A stretch of DNA of 64,000 nt, taken from NCBI RefSeq assembly GCF_000972845.2, contig NC_040013.1, forward strand, positions 3,090,642 through 3,154,641. The letters are read 5' to 3'. Below are positions 1-12,720 of this stretch, piece after piece; the first letter of the stretch is position 1, and every line of letters begins with the position of its first letter. A program made the position numbers and the translations under genes. The stretch is from Larimichthys crocea. Lineage: Eukaryota > Chordata > Actinopteri > Sciaenidae. The notes beneath the pieces are model-generated. The model was not told the DNA's origin, searched no databases, and was given only the letters and a program-made list of their open reading frames with translations.

Positions 1-19
1 TGTGTGTGTGTGTGTGTGT
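1..19. repeat. (TG)n microsatellite at window edge
   Basis: Alternating TG from the first base. It is truncated by the window start, so its full length is unknown. Confidence 0.9.
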
Positions 20-2254
20 TGCTGGGCGTGGCCTCCAATCGCCCTCTCACCTGAATGTCACCTCACCACCTGCTGCTCATCATCCGATAAACCCCCTGCT
101 GATTAAAATACACAACAAACCTGAATCCTATCTCTCCTTGTCCAGCTCAGTCTCGTCCCGGCAACCTCCTCCAGGTGTTTACTGCTATCACCTGCCCTGC
201 CACTGTTCTGGATCTCACCCAGAGTTGAGCTGTGACCTGTTTAAAATGATTCTGATCGTCTGGCTGGTGTTTGCAAGGATCATTAGGGTACATCCTCTGG
301 GAACCACAAACGCCTGGAACTATTTGCATCCAGTGCAATCCAGCAGTTTCAAGTTGGGACAAAAGTGGCGGATCAAACACCTGAACATCAGACACTGCCA
401 TCCCCAGAGCTGCTGGCATGGTTTGATGCAGAATTTATCAAACAAAATGTACAATATGAACTCTATTCCCCAACTCTCATCCCATATATCTGTATACAAT
501 TGCACTCCTAATGCTGACTGTGCAAAACTGTAAGTGCGATGAGATCATTTGCTTTCAACTGGGAGGAGGGAAAAAAAAACTCTAATCCAGCATAATCAAT
601 GAGATAAGCAGGCTAGCATGCTCGGTGTATTAATGAGAGAACCCAACAGGACTGTTAATCCAGTAATGACTTGTGAATAACATGCCCTGCTGTGATCAAA
701 CACCTCTGTATTGAGCTGAGTGGAGGAGAGTTTAACTAATAAAAAGTGACAGTAACAAGAAGACTTATCTGAAGCCCTTTCATTCTCTCTCACCCTCCCC
801 TTGTGTAAAAGAAAAAGAAATAAAATAAAAACCTCCCGTGTGAGTGGAATAGGCGTTTTTTCTTTCTCCCCTCTGAGTGGTTGGGAGCAGGAACCAGTGT
901 CCATGGCTTTGGATAGCAGACCCTGAGGAGGTAGCCGGCAGGGGGAGGCACCAGGGCAGAGAAGATGGATGGCTGTGGAGACCGAAGCTGACAGTGTGTG
1001 AGAAAAGCAGCTCTCAGGTGCTGCACCTGCCATCCATCTCACTTCTGACCATGGCTTGAGTGGCACTATTGTTTCACCTTTTACATACTCTTCTTTCACT
1101 CTCACACACACACACAAACGATTACACGAATACACACACACACTGTCAAACACACTCAAAGCAGACCGTCTTGGGTTTTTTTTTAGGCAGTTCCTTTCTT
1201 TTATTTGTGGACTGCTGTTTTCTTTAAACTTGTTTGAAGGATCACAGAGTCGTGGGCCAAGTAAAGAAAGTAAAACAATGAGGCAATTCAAAAAAAAGAA
1301 AAAAGCGAATACATAATGCAATGAAACAGAGACTGAATTTGATTAAACATCTACGAGATGCATTTATCCTCTGCGAGCCTGGCCCAGATGCATTTCATCA
1401 CAGGCTATCGAGACGCTACATAGTGTTTGTGATTACTTCCCTGATATAATTTGTGTTCCCATCTCTGGCTTCGTGAGCGCATCACTGCGGGGCCACGGTA
1501 CCGCCGGTGAACCCCGGCGCAATCGGAAACAGATGCAATCGTTAATTATGCAGGCAAATGTCCACCGTTTAGCCAGTCTGATGGCCAGCCATCGGCAACG
1601 TGCTTATCGTACTTATGGAGCAGTTTAGGGAGTTGGGGGAGACGTTCGTGCCAGCACTCCTGCCAGATGGCAAGCAACACGGCACTAAAAATGGATGTAA
1701 AAGTCCTATTTGTCACACAGATGAATGATTAGGCTCCCCGGTTGAAGAGCTCACTCACACGGCGCCCTGTTGACACAGAGGCTCCAGTTTATTTATTGCC
1801 ACAATTCTGCCTTTAAAGCGATAGTTTGTGTGATTTGAAGTGTGGCTGGATGAGGCACTTATCCACAGTTACCTACAGTAGACGGCGGCTGGCACGCCCC
1901 CAGTTTGGAGAAGCAGACAGGAGGACGGTAAACAATGAAATGCTGGCGAGGGCAGCGAAAAATATTTTAGCTACCCAAAAACAATCAGTATTAGTCTAAG
2001 GGGGGAAATAAACACCTCGCAGATTTGCATTAACTAGCATTAGTTTACATCCAAGTCGAAGAAACTAGTTTCAGTGGACCAGCAACTTCTGTGTTCTACG
2101 AGGTGACGTTATGGCTTCTGTCACTAAGGCGCTGAAAATATTCAAAATATAGAGATCACACATGATTCTTCTTCAGAACGAGTCAGTTTCCATAAGCCCC
2201 CATGTTAAAATATTTAAATTCGCAGTAGAAATAAACACGTTTTATGTGACAGAT

Positions 2255-2576
2255 ATGAGTTTGTTTTCTGTTTTATTTTGTAGTTCTCTGTCTTGCATTT
2301 CTACTTCGTGCCTTGTTTACCTGCCTGTCTTTGTCTGTGCACCTGTCCCTGAGTAGTTTCACCTGGTGTCCTGTGTTTCTTCCTGGTTTAGTTCTTAGCT
2401 TCAGATTTTTCTGACTGAATTTGTATGTTTTTGTCCTGATCACCAGCTGCCTTTTAGTTTGTCTTGTGTTTACCTTTTTTTAATTCAGCTCCTGAGTATT
2501 ACAGTTATCTTCTGTGAACATACCTGTGTCTGCATTTGGGTCCACTCATGAGCCCTTGCCCTCTCTGTGACATTTA
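2255..2576 (+). repeat. Possible degenerate LTR-like fragment
   Basis: T-rich, pyrimidine-biased sequence with phrases such as CCTGCCTGTCTTTGTCTGTG and a right end reading GAGCCCTTGCCCTCTCTGTGACA. This resembles, from memory, the LTR ends of fish Gypsy-type retrotransposons. No partner LTR, primer-binding site or gag/pol sequence is visible nearby, so at best it is a solo, decayed remnant. The assignment rests on recall of sequence style, not on alignment. Confidence 0.35.
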
Positions 2577-2639
2577 CAGCCTGGTACAAAAATACAGTTT
2601 TAGTCTTTAAATCGAATTTCCCCGTTCATGACAACTGTA

Positions 2640-2795
2640 CCGAGGCTGAATTCATATTTAATTGACCCGCTGAACAGGTGGCTTGTTTGAGCACCCAGGC
2701 ATGATTCAGCTTGCCTCAGGTCCACAACGATCCACGTCTTTGCTGATTTTTAGATTAGCCAGGAGGCAGCAGAGGAAGGACTGCAGGCAGAGTGA
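2640..2795 (+). repeat. Dispersed DNA-element fragment, family shared with 54.06 kb
   Basis: Contains GGTGGCTTGTTTGAGC, then a CCTCAGGTC block and GATCCACGTCTTTGCTGATT, followed by an AGCCAGGAGG stretch. The same blocks occur in the same order at 54,060-54,190 in this window. It is therefore one of two copies of a dispersed, non-coding element. Termini are not obvious. Confidence 0.6.
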
Positions 2796-5645
2796 CCTAA
2801 TAGACCTTTTTCAAAGCAAAAAGACATTCTGACCTGAAATGGTCAATGCAGATGCTCCCAATGATACAAATTAACTGTAGCACAGCCGTTCCAGTGAGCC
2901 AACATGCACCTCAGCAGCACCCTGACTCACTTTGACCTGAGTGGAAGCTTAATTAGTATCATTGGTAACATCTGTGTGTGTGTGTGCTGCTGTGAAGAGA
3001 GCTTCAGAAACCTGTGGGTGACGTCACAGATACAACGACCATTCTTTATCCTGTCTATGATACAACTCCACTTCAAGTAACCCAAACTCTCCCAAAAAAA
3101 ACTCGAGAACTCGAGAATCCGCTGTGCTCCATCGCTGACTTTTAAGTGGTTTGGAGAGAAAACAAAAATAAAAAACTAGAAAGAAACTCTTGCCACTCAA
3201 CTTCCTGAGAACACACCAAAAGGATCATCTAATTACCCTTCACTTGGCAGCGTGATGATGGCGGTGCAATACTTTATCGGTGACCTTTATCAAACTCTCG
3301 CTGAGAATGACAGGTTCATTTTGCCGGAATGGACAGGTGTGGCTTGTCTTTTTCTCAATCAACCTCCAATTTGTGTGTCCCTTGACTCCAGCTATAGACA
3401 TCAATAACAGGTTTATCATGCTGATGAGAGAGTATTAAGCAAAGCTTAATGGGACATTCAGACAGTGATAAAGCACACAGACAGCTGTTGAGGACCGGAT
3501 GCACAGGGCTTGTTAATGTGCTGATAAGCTGGGGGAGGGTGGCACTGTGGCGCTGACTACGTGAGTGACGAAGAGTGAGTGAATCATGTCAGGTTTATCG
3601 AAACAAAAATTGAATTTCAGAGAATTTTTAATCACCAATACACCAAAGTGTCAATCGCACAAGTTTAATTACTAAGAAGTCTCCTAACAAGATTGCCAAT
3701 CTGCAAGCGGTGAGAGGGCAGGAAAACAACAGAAAGGAAACCGAGAGGGGAGGAGGAGAAGCACGAGAAGAGAAGGAGAAGAGAAGATAGAGGAGAGGCA
3801 ACATTTCTGCTATCTGCTTTTTGTTCAGAAACGTGTGCGTCTGAGAAAAACAAATTAAAGCAGCAACGATTAAAAGTGACAGATTGAAGAGGGGAAATCA
3901 GGATTTCTGTTTTTGGTTTCTTTGCCTCAGCAAACATCGGAGAGACAGAGAGGAAAGAAAAGCAGCTAATTTATTCAAAAATACACGGTCCAAATCATTC
4001 AAATATGAATGCAGAGGTCTGTTATGCAAGTTAAGGATTCTCAGAAACTCCTGACAAACCATGAAATGTCGGACGAAACACCTTCAACACTGGGTTTCGG
4101 TTTTTTTATTTCCATTCGGCACGCCAGAAAAGAACTGAATACCTGAGAGCGAATGCTCTGCAGAGAATCAGCTGACGTGGAGGACTTGTGCACCCATGCA
4201 CAGCTGTCCGCTCAATCAATATTTACCTATTCCTGCATTCACAATCGGTCCAAGTAAGTGACTGTCTAAGCGAGTGAACGCAGGAGCAGGTGAAAAGGGA
4301 ATTAATAATCCATGACTGTCTCCTCACCTGCTCACCTCCACTGAAGCATGCATGAACAAGTCAAGGCGGAGGAAACTCTGAAATTATTTATTTTTCTGCA
4401 GATATTGATTGTGTACGCCAGCGTTTCTCAATCTGCGGAGGAAGTACTTTCCTGTTAAGTTTATTGCTTAGGTCAGGACACCTAACTGGACATCTCCCAA
4501 CAACACTGCAGACACAGGTCATTTTTTTCACATGATGTCAATCCAAAGCACATCTGAATGATTTATGACGGATTTTACTCTTGATCCAAATCTACAAAAA
4601 CTGAATAACTGAGACATGCCAGAAAAAAAAATGCATTTTCCTGACAGTCCATTATTCATCGGCTTGGAGCAAAGCAGATAATGTTTGAATAATAACAATA
4701 ATAAAAAGTATATGCTCTAATCAATTTGGCGTAAATCTCCACTTGTCTGCTCTGACAGCTAACCTCGACGCCGCAGCATGCTTCTCTGATCTCCGTCTGC
4801 TCGGCGATAATAAAAAGGCATTGTGGCGCCAGGTGACCATGAAAACCGTCGATGAAACGTCGAGAACGAGATGGAGGCGTTTAATTCAAATCCAGTTGTC
4901 TTCCATGTTGCATCGTTTCACCTTGAAGATGAGAGTAACAACCTGACATCTTAGGGAAAAGCGGTGAGAACCGATTAAATCCTGTTTTTCTCTCTTCTGT
5001 TCGTTCATATTTGCCTTTTCTTCCAGAGAATAATTCATTCTTTTGAAAAATACAAGTATATCTCTTTAAAAATAGCTATAGATAATTGGACAAAGACCTG
5101 ATGAGCTGTAAGATGGTAGGAACATTTAGCGAAATAAAAAAAAAAAAGAGCCTTTAAATTAAATTGAGTTTAGCTGGTAATCCCCATGATCTCCATACAT
5201 TCAATACCGATCTGTGGGACCTGTGTTATATCTACATAATGCATACCATTTAAAGCAGAGCAATAATGAGTCGAAAGCTGCACGTGATTTCATTTGATCC
5301 GTGTCAATCTCGATGACTCCCGCTCTTCAGTGTCCTCGAGCCGCGCTTACAGTTCCCGGAAAGACAGTGAACCTCATCGTATTTTCAGAGAAACGCCGTA
5401 ATCCTGCAGAATCTCATTTCCTGTAATTTCCACTTATTTTTTGATGGCACAGGTTTTGTGCAAGAACTAGAGAAGAGGACTGCTAGTGAGTAGTTTCCTG
5501 TATTCAATTCTAAATGACTAATTAATTTGGCCTGCAGTGCCTTCTGAAGAAGTGATGGCAGTATGCCACCTCGGGGGAATATGTGTCTTTACAGTAAAGC
5601 CAACCCGACCTCTACAAACTGTGACAACAGGAAACACAGTCTTAC

Positions 5646-6525
5646 CTGAGAGTGAAGTTAGTGAGCTGAGCCGAGCTGGCCATGAGTATGTAGAAGGTGG
5701 CGATATCAGTCTTCTTCAGCGGTTTGGAGGATGTCCGAATGACGATGGCATTGCCAAGCTTGAGCCGAGAGAGTGTTGCCATCCCTTTAGGCACCTGCAG
5801 GAGACGTACGCTTCCAATCCTCTGCATGGGAGTGACGGGAACGTACTCTGCCTGCTGCTGCTGCTGCGAGCCACCCCAACGACTTCCATCCACAGAATTA
5901 CACTTCCCGTTTACTTTAGGCTGTGCCTGGTAGTACAGCTCCACAGGGTTCCCGGTAGATGGATCCTGCCTCTCCCTGCTGGTGCCCTCTGACCCCTGAG
6001 CAAACCATCCAGGTGGAGGCGCCAGCTCGGCCATGCAGGTTCCCTTTTCACCTCCCATTGCACAGGAACCCCTCACCTCCTGAGTTTGCCAGAAAGCATA
6101 CGCCGTCACACACGGTAGCTCATCCACACTTCCTTCTCCCTTGCCCCAGTCCCTTCCCGCCACGTAGAAGAGCACCCGCACTTTGGGCTTGGAGGAGAAA
6201 ACCCGAGGCGTCAGCATGAAGGCCTGGATTTTCCAATTAAACGTAAAGACCTCCGGAGCGTTGAAGAGCCGAACCGACTGGACCAGATCTAGAGGCACGA
6301 GCTGCTCCGTGGACATAGTGCCGTAGCTGGCATTGACAGCTGGCTGGCGACTGGCTCTTAAGATAACAAAGGGCTGCGTGTGACTCTGCATGCTGGAGTT
6401 CCTCATAAAGTCCTGCCCAGCCTCCTTTAGGAAGAGGTAGTCCGCATCACGTACCTCGTAGTTGACCGGCAAGAAGGCACTGGGCACTGGGCCTTTACTG
6501 TCCATCAGCTCTTTACTGCTCAAAT
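5646..6525 (-). CDS. tmem132d: TMEM132 family protein, exon 2 (probable tmem132d)
   Basis: This is the large second coding exon of a single-pass type I TMEM132 protein, a family described as neural adhesion-like with cohesin-like and bacterial-Ig-like ectodomains. The exon starts after a good acceptor (pyrimidine tract, then CTCACAG at 6,526) and ends at donor AG|GTAAG (intron from 5,645). It is in phase 1 at the start and phase 2 at the end. Joined to exon 1 it encodes residues 25-318. Visible family features are FLPVNY near residue 42, LKEAxQDxMRNSS at 57-69, VNASYG at 88-93, FNWK at 120-123, VLFYVAGRDW at 142-151, ELPC and EVRGSC near 160-179, VELYY at 219-223, QRIGS at 259-263 and NFTLR at the end. 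N-glycosylation sequons are N67 and N89. The KEAxQD/MRNSS block matches the C/D paralogues best, and the fzd10 neighbour favours D. A five-glutamine run sits at residues 245-249. The remaining exons, including the membrane segment, are outside the window. Confidence 0.92.
5852..5866 (-). repeat. In-frame CAG repeat encoding five glutamines
   Basis: Five CTG triplets on the plus strand read as CAG (Gln) on the coding strand, giving residues 245-249 of the TMEM132 protein. They fall in a poorly conserved loop between the conserved VELYY and QRIGS blocks, so some length variation there is probably tolerated. Confidence 0.9.
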
Positions 6526-9500
6526 CTGTGAGGGAGAAAAAGAATTTAGAAAGAGGTTTATAGATTTTCACATGCAATACAATGTGTTCATCTTTAAATG
6601 AAAAGAGCTGCACAGTTTTGTGCAGGGCTGTGAAAAGCATTCAGCAGATTGTGTGCAAAAGTATGCAGAATATTTAAAACGTGCAAGATATTTATCATTA
6701 AAAAATGACACTTTGCTTGTTAGAGGAATTTATGTTACCACACTTCACTCGGATTCTAGAAGCGATGATCTCACTTCTCTTCCACGTTTAATGAAATACA
6801 CCAGCAGTGTTTCAGGAACTAAACCTTTTGAGCGCACGAGTCAGCCGAGGCCAACTGATCAACTGAGTGGGGCCTGATGGTATTACACTAAAAGGCCTCT
6901 GAGCTTCACCATAAAATTGTCTGTAATGGAGCACATAGGTGGAGTAATGTAAATGAACATCAAGAGGAGCTCGGGAGCGTTTTAGTTCCTCTGGCAACGG
7001 TGAACTCTGCAGCTCTGCTAAGGGACCGTACACAAATTATTTGAGTTGTTTACGAACTTTTATGTTTCTCTTGGCATGGATCGGTGGTCGGGGGGTTCCC
7101 TGAGCAAGGCATTGAGCTAAAGTTGTTGTAAACTGTTAAAAAACAATAGTTCTTCTAGTTTTAATTAAACAACCTGTACAGGAAAGGTCAGTGAACACAT
7201 ATTGAGGACCAGTTGCAGCGTTTGCAGGATGGATATTATATTTGTTTTGAATACATTACCATATTTCCAGTATGTTATTTGTCTTTTTGCCATTTTAATT
7301 CCCCACCTTATTTTAGTGCTTACTCACAAACTCTCTTTCTTATTGCACACACACCTGCTCACCCTGCCTCTCTTTTGTTTCTCTCACTGTATCAGACAGG
7401 AACACAAGTATTTCTATGAAGTCGCCGCAAAATCCTCAATTTTCTCAGCAGCAGCAGCAGGCGAGCCACATGTGGAGGAGTCTTATTGTTGATGATTTAG
7501 CCGATTAAAACCAACATGGTACCACCAAAGGACATCGGCACCAACCGGGCGTGTTCACCTGATCCGTGCTTGTAAAATAAATGATGTGTCCGCGTCTTTC
7601 AACGTGATAACAGATAACGCCTCTCCCTTTGTTACTGTCGGGAGGAGAGCGAGGATATTGTCCACTAGTTATCTGATGGCAGGTGGCGTCATTTTGATGG
7701 TTTTCTAATAACTTTAGATTATGTGAATGTTGACATGTTTGAGCTGTAAGTAGGCTCGAAAATCTCTCTTTTACAACATGAATACAAAGTAATACGCTGC
7801 TCTTACAAAGTCCAACAAAATTACAACACCCTGACCATCTAACGTCCTGTCACAGGGGGATTACACCTGTTTCTTCATTTCCCATAGAATTGACTTTTTA
7901 AAGCTCTTTACTGTCACACCACGCAAAATGTCAAATGTTCATTAAAAATGCTGCCCGTCATGTTATAGTACTGTATGTACATAGTTTCCTTTCCACCGCC
8001 CCAGTTTCACCTCCCTCATGGATGACCTGTTTTCTCTGACATGATGAGGGGAAGGTGGGGATCTAATACATCTGGCACAAGGTGGAAATCAGCCATCAAA
8101 AAAAAAAAAACTGGGATTAAAAATGGCTTTTCAGATTGTCAGCAGGCTGCGACTACCCAGCAGATCCTCGATGAAAAGGAGAAAAATGAGAAGATGAAAA
8201 ACGAGAATCCGGTGAGAGAAGAAGTAAAACATGATGGGAGCAGATTCTAATGAAAATATTAAGTGAACCAGAGCAGGAATACGGACAGAAAAATGTTATA
8301 TTATTCAGTAAGATGGGTTTTTATGCATCAGGTGCTTTGTGCTGGACACTGTACTTATACAAGGATTACTAGTCTACTATTAAATACTGATTACAAATGA
8401 ATCACATTTTTATATATGAGTGAACAAATCAACAGCGTGGATCTGATCTGGTTTAAAGCTTAACGATGAGGCAGAGGTCACTCTGCCGTCACGTGTCCCC
8501 ATTAAACATCTATTTTGATAGAATTATGAAGATTATGGCGGCCCCGACCTGAGCGTGCACTGTTTATCTGGTGGCTAATTGCCCTACTTGATGAATTAAG
8601 GACACAAAAACAGTCTGCAGATTATCGCAGAGTGAAAGAAGCTGCATGTTGCATGGTGAGAAAACTGCTTCAGCAGCATCTCAGACCTAAACAAACCATC
8701 ATCCCAAAACTATACACTGCTATCTGTACATGTGTGCGAGATGTATTGGTGAAATGATGACAAAAGATGTCAGTTAGAGCTCTGTGTGTCACTGAATTAT
8801 TAATTATTTGTCCATTGAGGAAGCCTGTTCTGTGTCAGTATCAGTCGTCTTGTCCCTCATGGTTGCTGGCATTTAACGGGTCCGTCCATCATGGTCTGCT
8901 TTTTCATCCTCCCTCATCCAACCCAGCAAAGAGGCTGTCACGACATGCCTGACAGTTCACACGGCAATAACTATACTGTATGTGTCACGGCCATGTCAAC
9001 CCGGCTGTCCTCGGAAGAAGACAACAGCATTATTTATTTATTTATTATATTTTGTCTTTCCCACACAGAGACAAGAGTGTCAGTCATGTTTGCAGAGTGG
9101 GCATGAGAGACTGGGAGCTGGGAACAGGGGCTGTCCTGGCTTAGCCTACCAGTGTCCACAGTGACAGATGTGCTGTTTAATACCAGAGCTGGCAGCAGCT
9201 CCGGCTGGAGTGAACATAAACTGTCTTGTAGCCTCCAGGAGGAAAGAACGCACCACCAAACGTGGCAACAAAGTACATCACATGCAAGAGCATCCCTTTA
9301 CAGTTAGCTTTGATGGATCGCCTGTGTTCTTCTTCCTCTTCTTCGACGTGCTTTTCATTGGATAAAACCCCCCAAACGACGGCGTTTGAATGAAGCACGC
9401 TGTGTTCACTTTGCAGGCACTCCTTTGCCAATACTTCAGATATTAAACAAGTAGCCAATGTGAGACACAACTCAACTTTTATGGTCCTCTCATCATGATG

Positions 9501-12064
9501 AGAGTCCTGCCCTCGACTGATAAACATGAGAGCAAATCCACTGCACCAGCTGTTCCAGCCTCTCAAATCACTCATTTTGAAGACCCTGAGCTTTTTCCTT
9601 TCACTTCTTGGCTCGGTCAGAGAGCATCGGTGTTGCCATGCAGACGCTTCTTTCCCCCCATCCACAGTATGTAGGTTAAGTGCTTCATGTGTAGATTCTC
9701 TTCATGTCGAGCTTTGAATCGTACAATGTTAATCAAATCTTTGTGTCTCTGTGTATGAAATTAGATTCAGGAGTTGTTGTTTTTTCATCATCATTTGAAA
9801 GTAATATTACCGTGCCATTGAGTGATGGTGGAAAATGAACTTCAGGTGGAGATATTCTTTTCAAAATGACTTTTTTTTTTGTAACGGAGCTTTTCATGTG
9901 TACGTTATCTCTCAGTTCAATGAGAGATTTGGCAGCTAAACCCGGTGTTTAACTTTGAAAAGTATAGTACAGTAACAGAGATTTGGCTCGCGGATCCATT
10001 TCAAAATAATGTTCCTCGTCACCAGTTTCAATAAAAAACACTCTTGTATGTAATGAGCTGTATTTTGCCCTGCAGTTTGTCTCACAGGCACGTCAGCTGA
10101 CTTATTTTCCATGTGTTTGTCTTTTAGCACTGTTTGTCCGCTTGTAATCAATCTTTGTATTATTCTATTAAAATGCGCAAAAGCCCGAGCAGCCTCTTTG
10201 AATTCTAATGTGCGGTAATGACTTTTACCATATGTGCAAAACAGCTTGCAGAAGTGAGTCGACTCCCAATAGCACCACCACCACCACCACCCACCACCAG
10301 CTCCACACAAGACAACAATGGATGTCTGCGTTTCAGTCGGTAATCGAGAGATAAAATGAGCTGTTTGTGTCTCAGAGTTTCTCTTTCACACAAAGGTTTT
10401 TTTAATACTTTTTATGTTCTGCTCATAGGTCACATCTCTGGTAATAGTTTAATTATAAAAAGGAGGGAACGGTTGGCAAATGGCCCAGATACTAATGGCA
10501 CTAATTAAGCACCTGTAGCGGACAACATTCTCTGCAACTGATATTAGCACTGTGTGTTTTTATCTTTTACCCGGCTGACCTTTGCGATACATCTTCCCTT
10601 TAATAAAGCACCAAAAAAAGTCTCATTAGGATCTGACAGCTTGCTGATATATCGGTCCCCTGAAAACAAAGATTTGAGTTTGTGGGACAAACTGAGCAGT
10701 CATCTTGGGGCGGTAAAAGAACAGAGGAGAGACGAGCCGCTAGGGGGTTTTGTTGCAAAGTTGCAAAGACTTGAAGTATCTTTCAGTGTTGTGGCTGATT
10801 ATAAAAGGTCAGCTAGAAAGTGGGGATACAAAAAAAAAAGGTCTGGAAGACATATTGTGTGTACAAGCTGTGTCGTCTGCAGCACAGAAGCCTTGTGGTA
10901 ACATTAAATGACAAGAGCTTGTGCTAATTTTAAGGTCGTTACAACCTGCAGCACACATTAAACTTGACTTAAAATGATGAGTCAGGGGTGGTTTGTGTTC
11001 TGTGGTCACCACTCTCCTGCAGATTTGTTGTTGTACCATTTACTTTATGTTATTACGACAGTGAGTTATGTGCTGACAACAGCCGAGCTGCAGAACAGGC
11101 CCGGCAGTAATGTGCACTTTCCAGGATAAATGTTAGATGACGACGTTTCTGATCAGTCAAATCTCGTAGCAGCAAATTCTCATCGTACATCGAGCTTCAC
11201 ACAGAGATGATCATATAGCATGTGCTCTGATGGCCTGGTATGGTGAGAGGGGTGGGGGAGGACAAGAGGAGAGAGAGAGAGAGAGAGACTTAAGCTTGTG
11301 CAGTGATTGGTGGGGATTGCTCTGTCCAATGAGACTCTTAAAGCTGCTTTAACAAAAAAAAAAAAAAAAATCACAATTTCTCCATCTTTTTATCCCCATA
11401 AATCAGCCGGCCTGCCTTCCCTGGAAATAGCCATCTACGAGGCAGTTATGGGCTTTACAGTAAACGCCTTTGTGACGTGCTTTTTTATTATCAAAGTTGA
11501 CGATTTAGATTGTCCTCTCCTCGTTTGCCTCATTGGGATTCTGGTAAACTGTCTATCAGGAGGGTGGGGAGGAAAGTGTTACTTCCCAGAGAGAGGCAAA
11601 GCACTGAGCGTTCAGGCACGACTCAAGTTGTAATATAACCATCAAGTCCTTTTTACTACTCACCAATCTCATCCTGAATCTTCTATATCCCACTCACTGC
11701 TGTGACACCCCCTCACCACAAGTGAAACACATACAGTACATGTTAAGCTCACTAGATGTAAGTTTGTGGCACAAATGAGGACGTTTATGTATTATTTATA
11801 CTTGAAGAGAAGAAAAAAAAATGTTTCTGCTGGCATGGCACTGCTGAGTGAAGGCCCACCTCCCTCCATCATTAATAAGATGGACAGATAGCTCATTTGT
11901 TTTCAGCTGTGATCATTAAATGCAGTGTACACACACTGTATGAGAGACAGCCCCTCAGGGGGCTTCGGGTTAATTCATTGCGCTTTGGCATAAGCTGCTC
12001 CTATGCTCGTCCCTGGTGAACACAATGCAGAACGCAAACCAATTACTCCCCCGGGGTCGCTTAC
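6526..12064 (-). other. Intron 1 of the TMEM132 gene
   Basis: A 5,539-bp intron bounded by donor CAAG|GTAAGC (exon 1 side, 12,064 downward) and acceptor CTCACAG (6,526). The intron is phase 1, and the joined codon G|AT gives Asp25, so the reading frame is continuous. Human TMEM132D introns at this position are vastly longer, which fits a compact fish genome. Contents are mostly unassigned AT-rich sequence. There are simple repeats, including a GA run near 11,272-11,289, an A run near 11,353 and CAC/CCA triplets near 10,276-10,300. Unique-looking stretches at about 8.48-8.65, 10.43-10.62 and 11.39-11.64 kb could be regulatory. No exon-like open frame is convincing. Confidence 0.75.
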
Positions 12065-12137
12065 CTTGCGTGAGGACTGCTGTAATTGTCGCAAAGAATA
12101 TCTGTAAGATCCTCCAGCTCCGGTAGCAAAGGCTCAT
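12065..12137 (-). CDS. tmem132d: TMEM132 family protein, exon 1 (signal peptide)
   Basis: A 73-nt coding segment encoding 24 residues plus one base. The peptide begins MSLCYRSW and continues ILQIFFATITAVLTQ, a short basic/polar start followed by a hydrophobic core, as expected for a secretion signal. The donor CAAG|GTAAGC is strong. Its phase (one base left over) matches the exon 2 acceptor exactly, which is the main support. The ATG at 12,137 has A at -3 (GCCAAAATGA). An in-frame ATG at 12,233 would add 32 residues, but has T at -3 and would bury the signal peptide, so I prefer 12,137. A ten-codon upstream frame (12,237 down to 12,205) overlaps the longer alternative. First exons of this family vary greatly in sequence, so identification depends on position and phase. 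Confidence 0.82.
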
Positions 12138-12720
12138 TTTGGCACCCGGTGCGGCTCGCCGTTCCAGACAAGTTCCCCCAGTGTTCCGTGGTGTCTGTCT
12201 TGTTTCAGCGGAGCATGAAGCTGAACGTTTCATCCATCTCTGCAGTTCGCAGCTCACTTCACATAATCACACCTGTGGGAGTATGAAGTAGTATTCCGTG
12301 CTGCAAGTGACATGGAAAGCGCGTCGAGGTCTGTTCATCGGCAGGGTTGTGCGTAAAAGTTGTGCGTAACGAGCCAGGAGACGCCTCTCCTGAAGACTTT
12401 GTGTCCGGTGAGAAGATGCTGTGTGACGGAGAAGGTTCCTTTTTTCGATCGATATTAACCCTCTTAGCGAATTATCTCAACAAGTCCTCCAGACTGAGAC
12501 TCCCGCAGTCTCCCGGTCTGCCGCCGCGGCTGGGACTCGGTGCGTTGTTAAACGGCTGTTAGCAGATCACTGACTGTCTTGTGCGCAATCCTCAGGGCAC
12601 TAAACTCATCATCTGTCACTGTTCATCCGCTCAGGAAGCGACGTCCAGTGCGCAGCTGGTGGGATTAACCCTGCGTCGCTTTGAGAAGAAATCACCAAAC
12701 GTGATGCATTTAGTGTCCAC
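12138..12720 (-). promoter_or_regulatory. Probable 5' UTR and promoter region of the TMEM132 gene
   Basis: This is the sequence immediately upstream of the chosen start. It is visibly richer in CpG than the surrounding DNA (for example GCGCGTCGAGG, CCGCCGCGGC and several CGs around 12,300-12,660), as in many vertebrate promoters. No clear TATA box is placed convincingly, so a dispersed-start promoter is likely. The transcription start cannot be located from sequence alone. Confidence 0.5.

Larger units (their letters stand above)
1..5645 (-). other. Intron 2 of the TMEM132 gene (3' part outside window)
   Basis: Non-coding. It follows the splice donor of the large exon at 5,646-6,525 (minus strand). 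I looked on the minus strand for the next expected TMEM132 exon, which in relatives continues with AKVKKG-like sequence, and did not see it, so the intron appears to run off the left edge. Visible contents are a TG microsatellite at the very start, a possible LTR-like fragment near 2.3-2.6 kb, a repeat copy near 2.64-2.79 kb, and a unique-looking, homeobox-motif-bearing stretch near 1.33-1.70 kb. Open frames here are short or low-complexity and resemble no family I know. Confidence 0.7.

Noticed and set aside
6..533. 175-codon open frame at the left edge
   Set aside because: Begins with GTG in a TG microsatellite; no domain, opposite strand to the surrounding gene.
596..1321. 241-codon open frame on the minus strand
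   Set aside because: No recognisable domain; low-complexity runs of Phe, Lys and Ser produced by T-, A- and CA-rich DNA; lies inside a tmem132d intron with no exon signals.
1..5645. TMEM132 exon 3
   Set aside because: Searched on the minus strand for the conserved continuation (AKVKKG, then WQVEYP-like blocks); none found.
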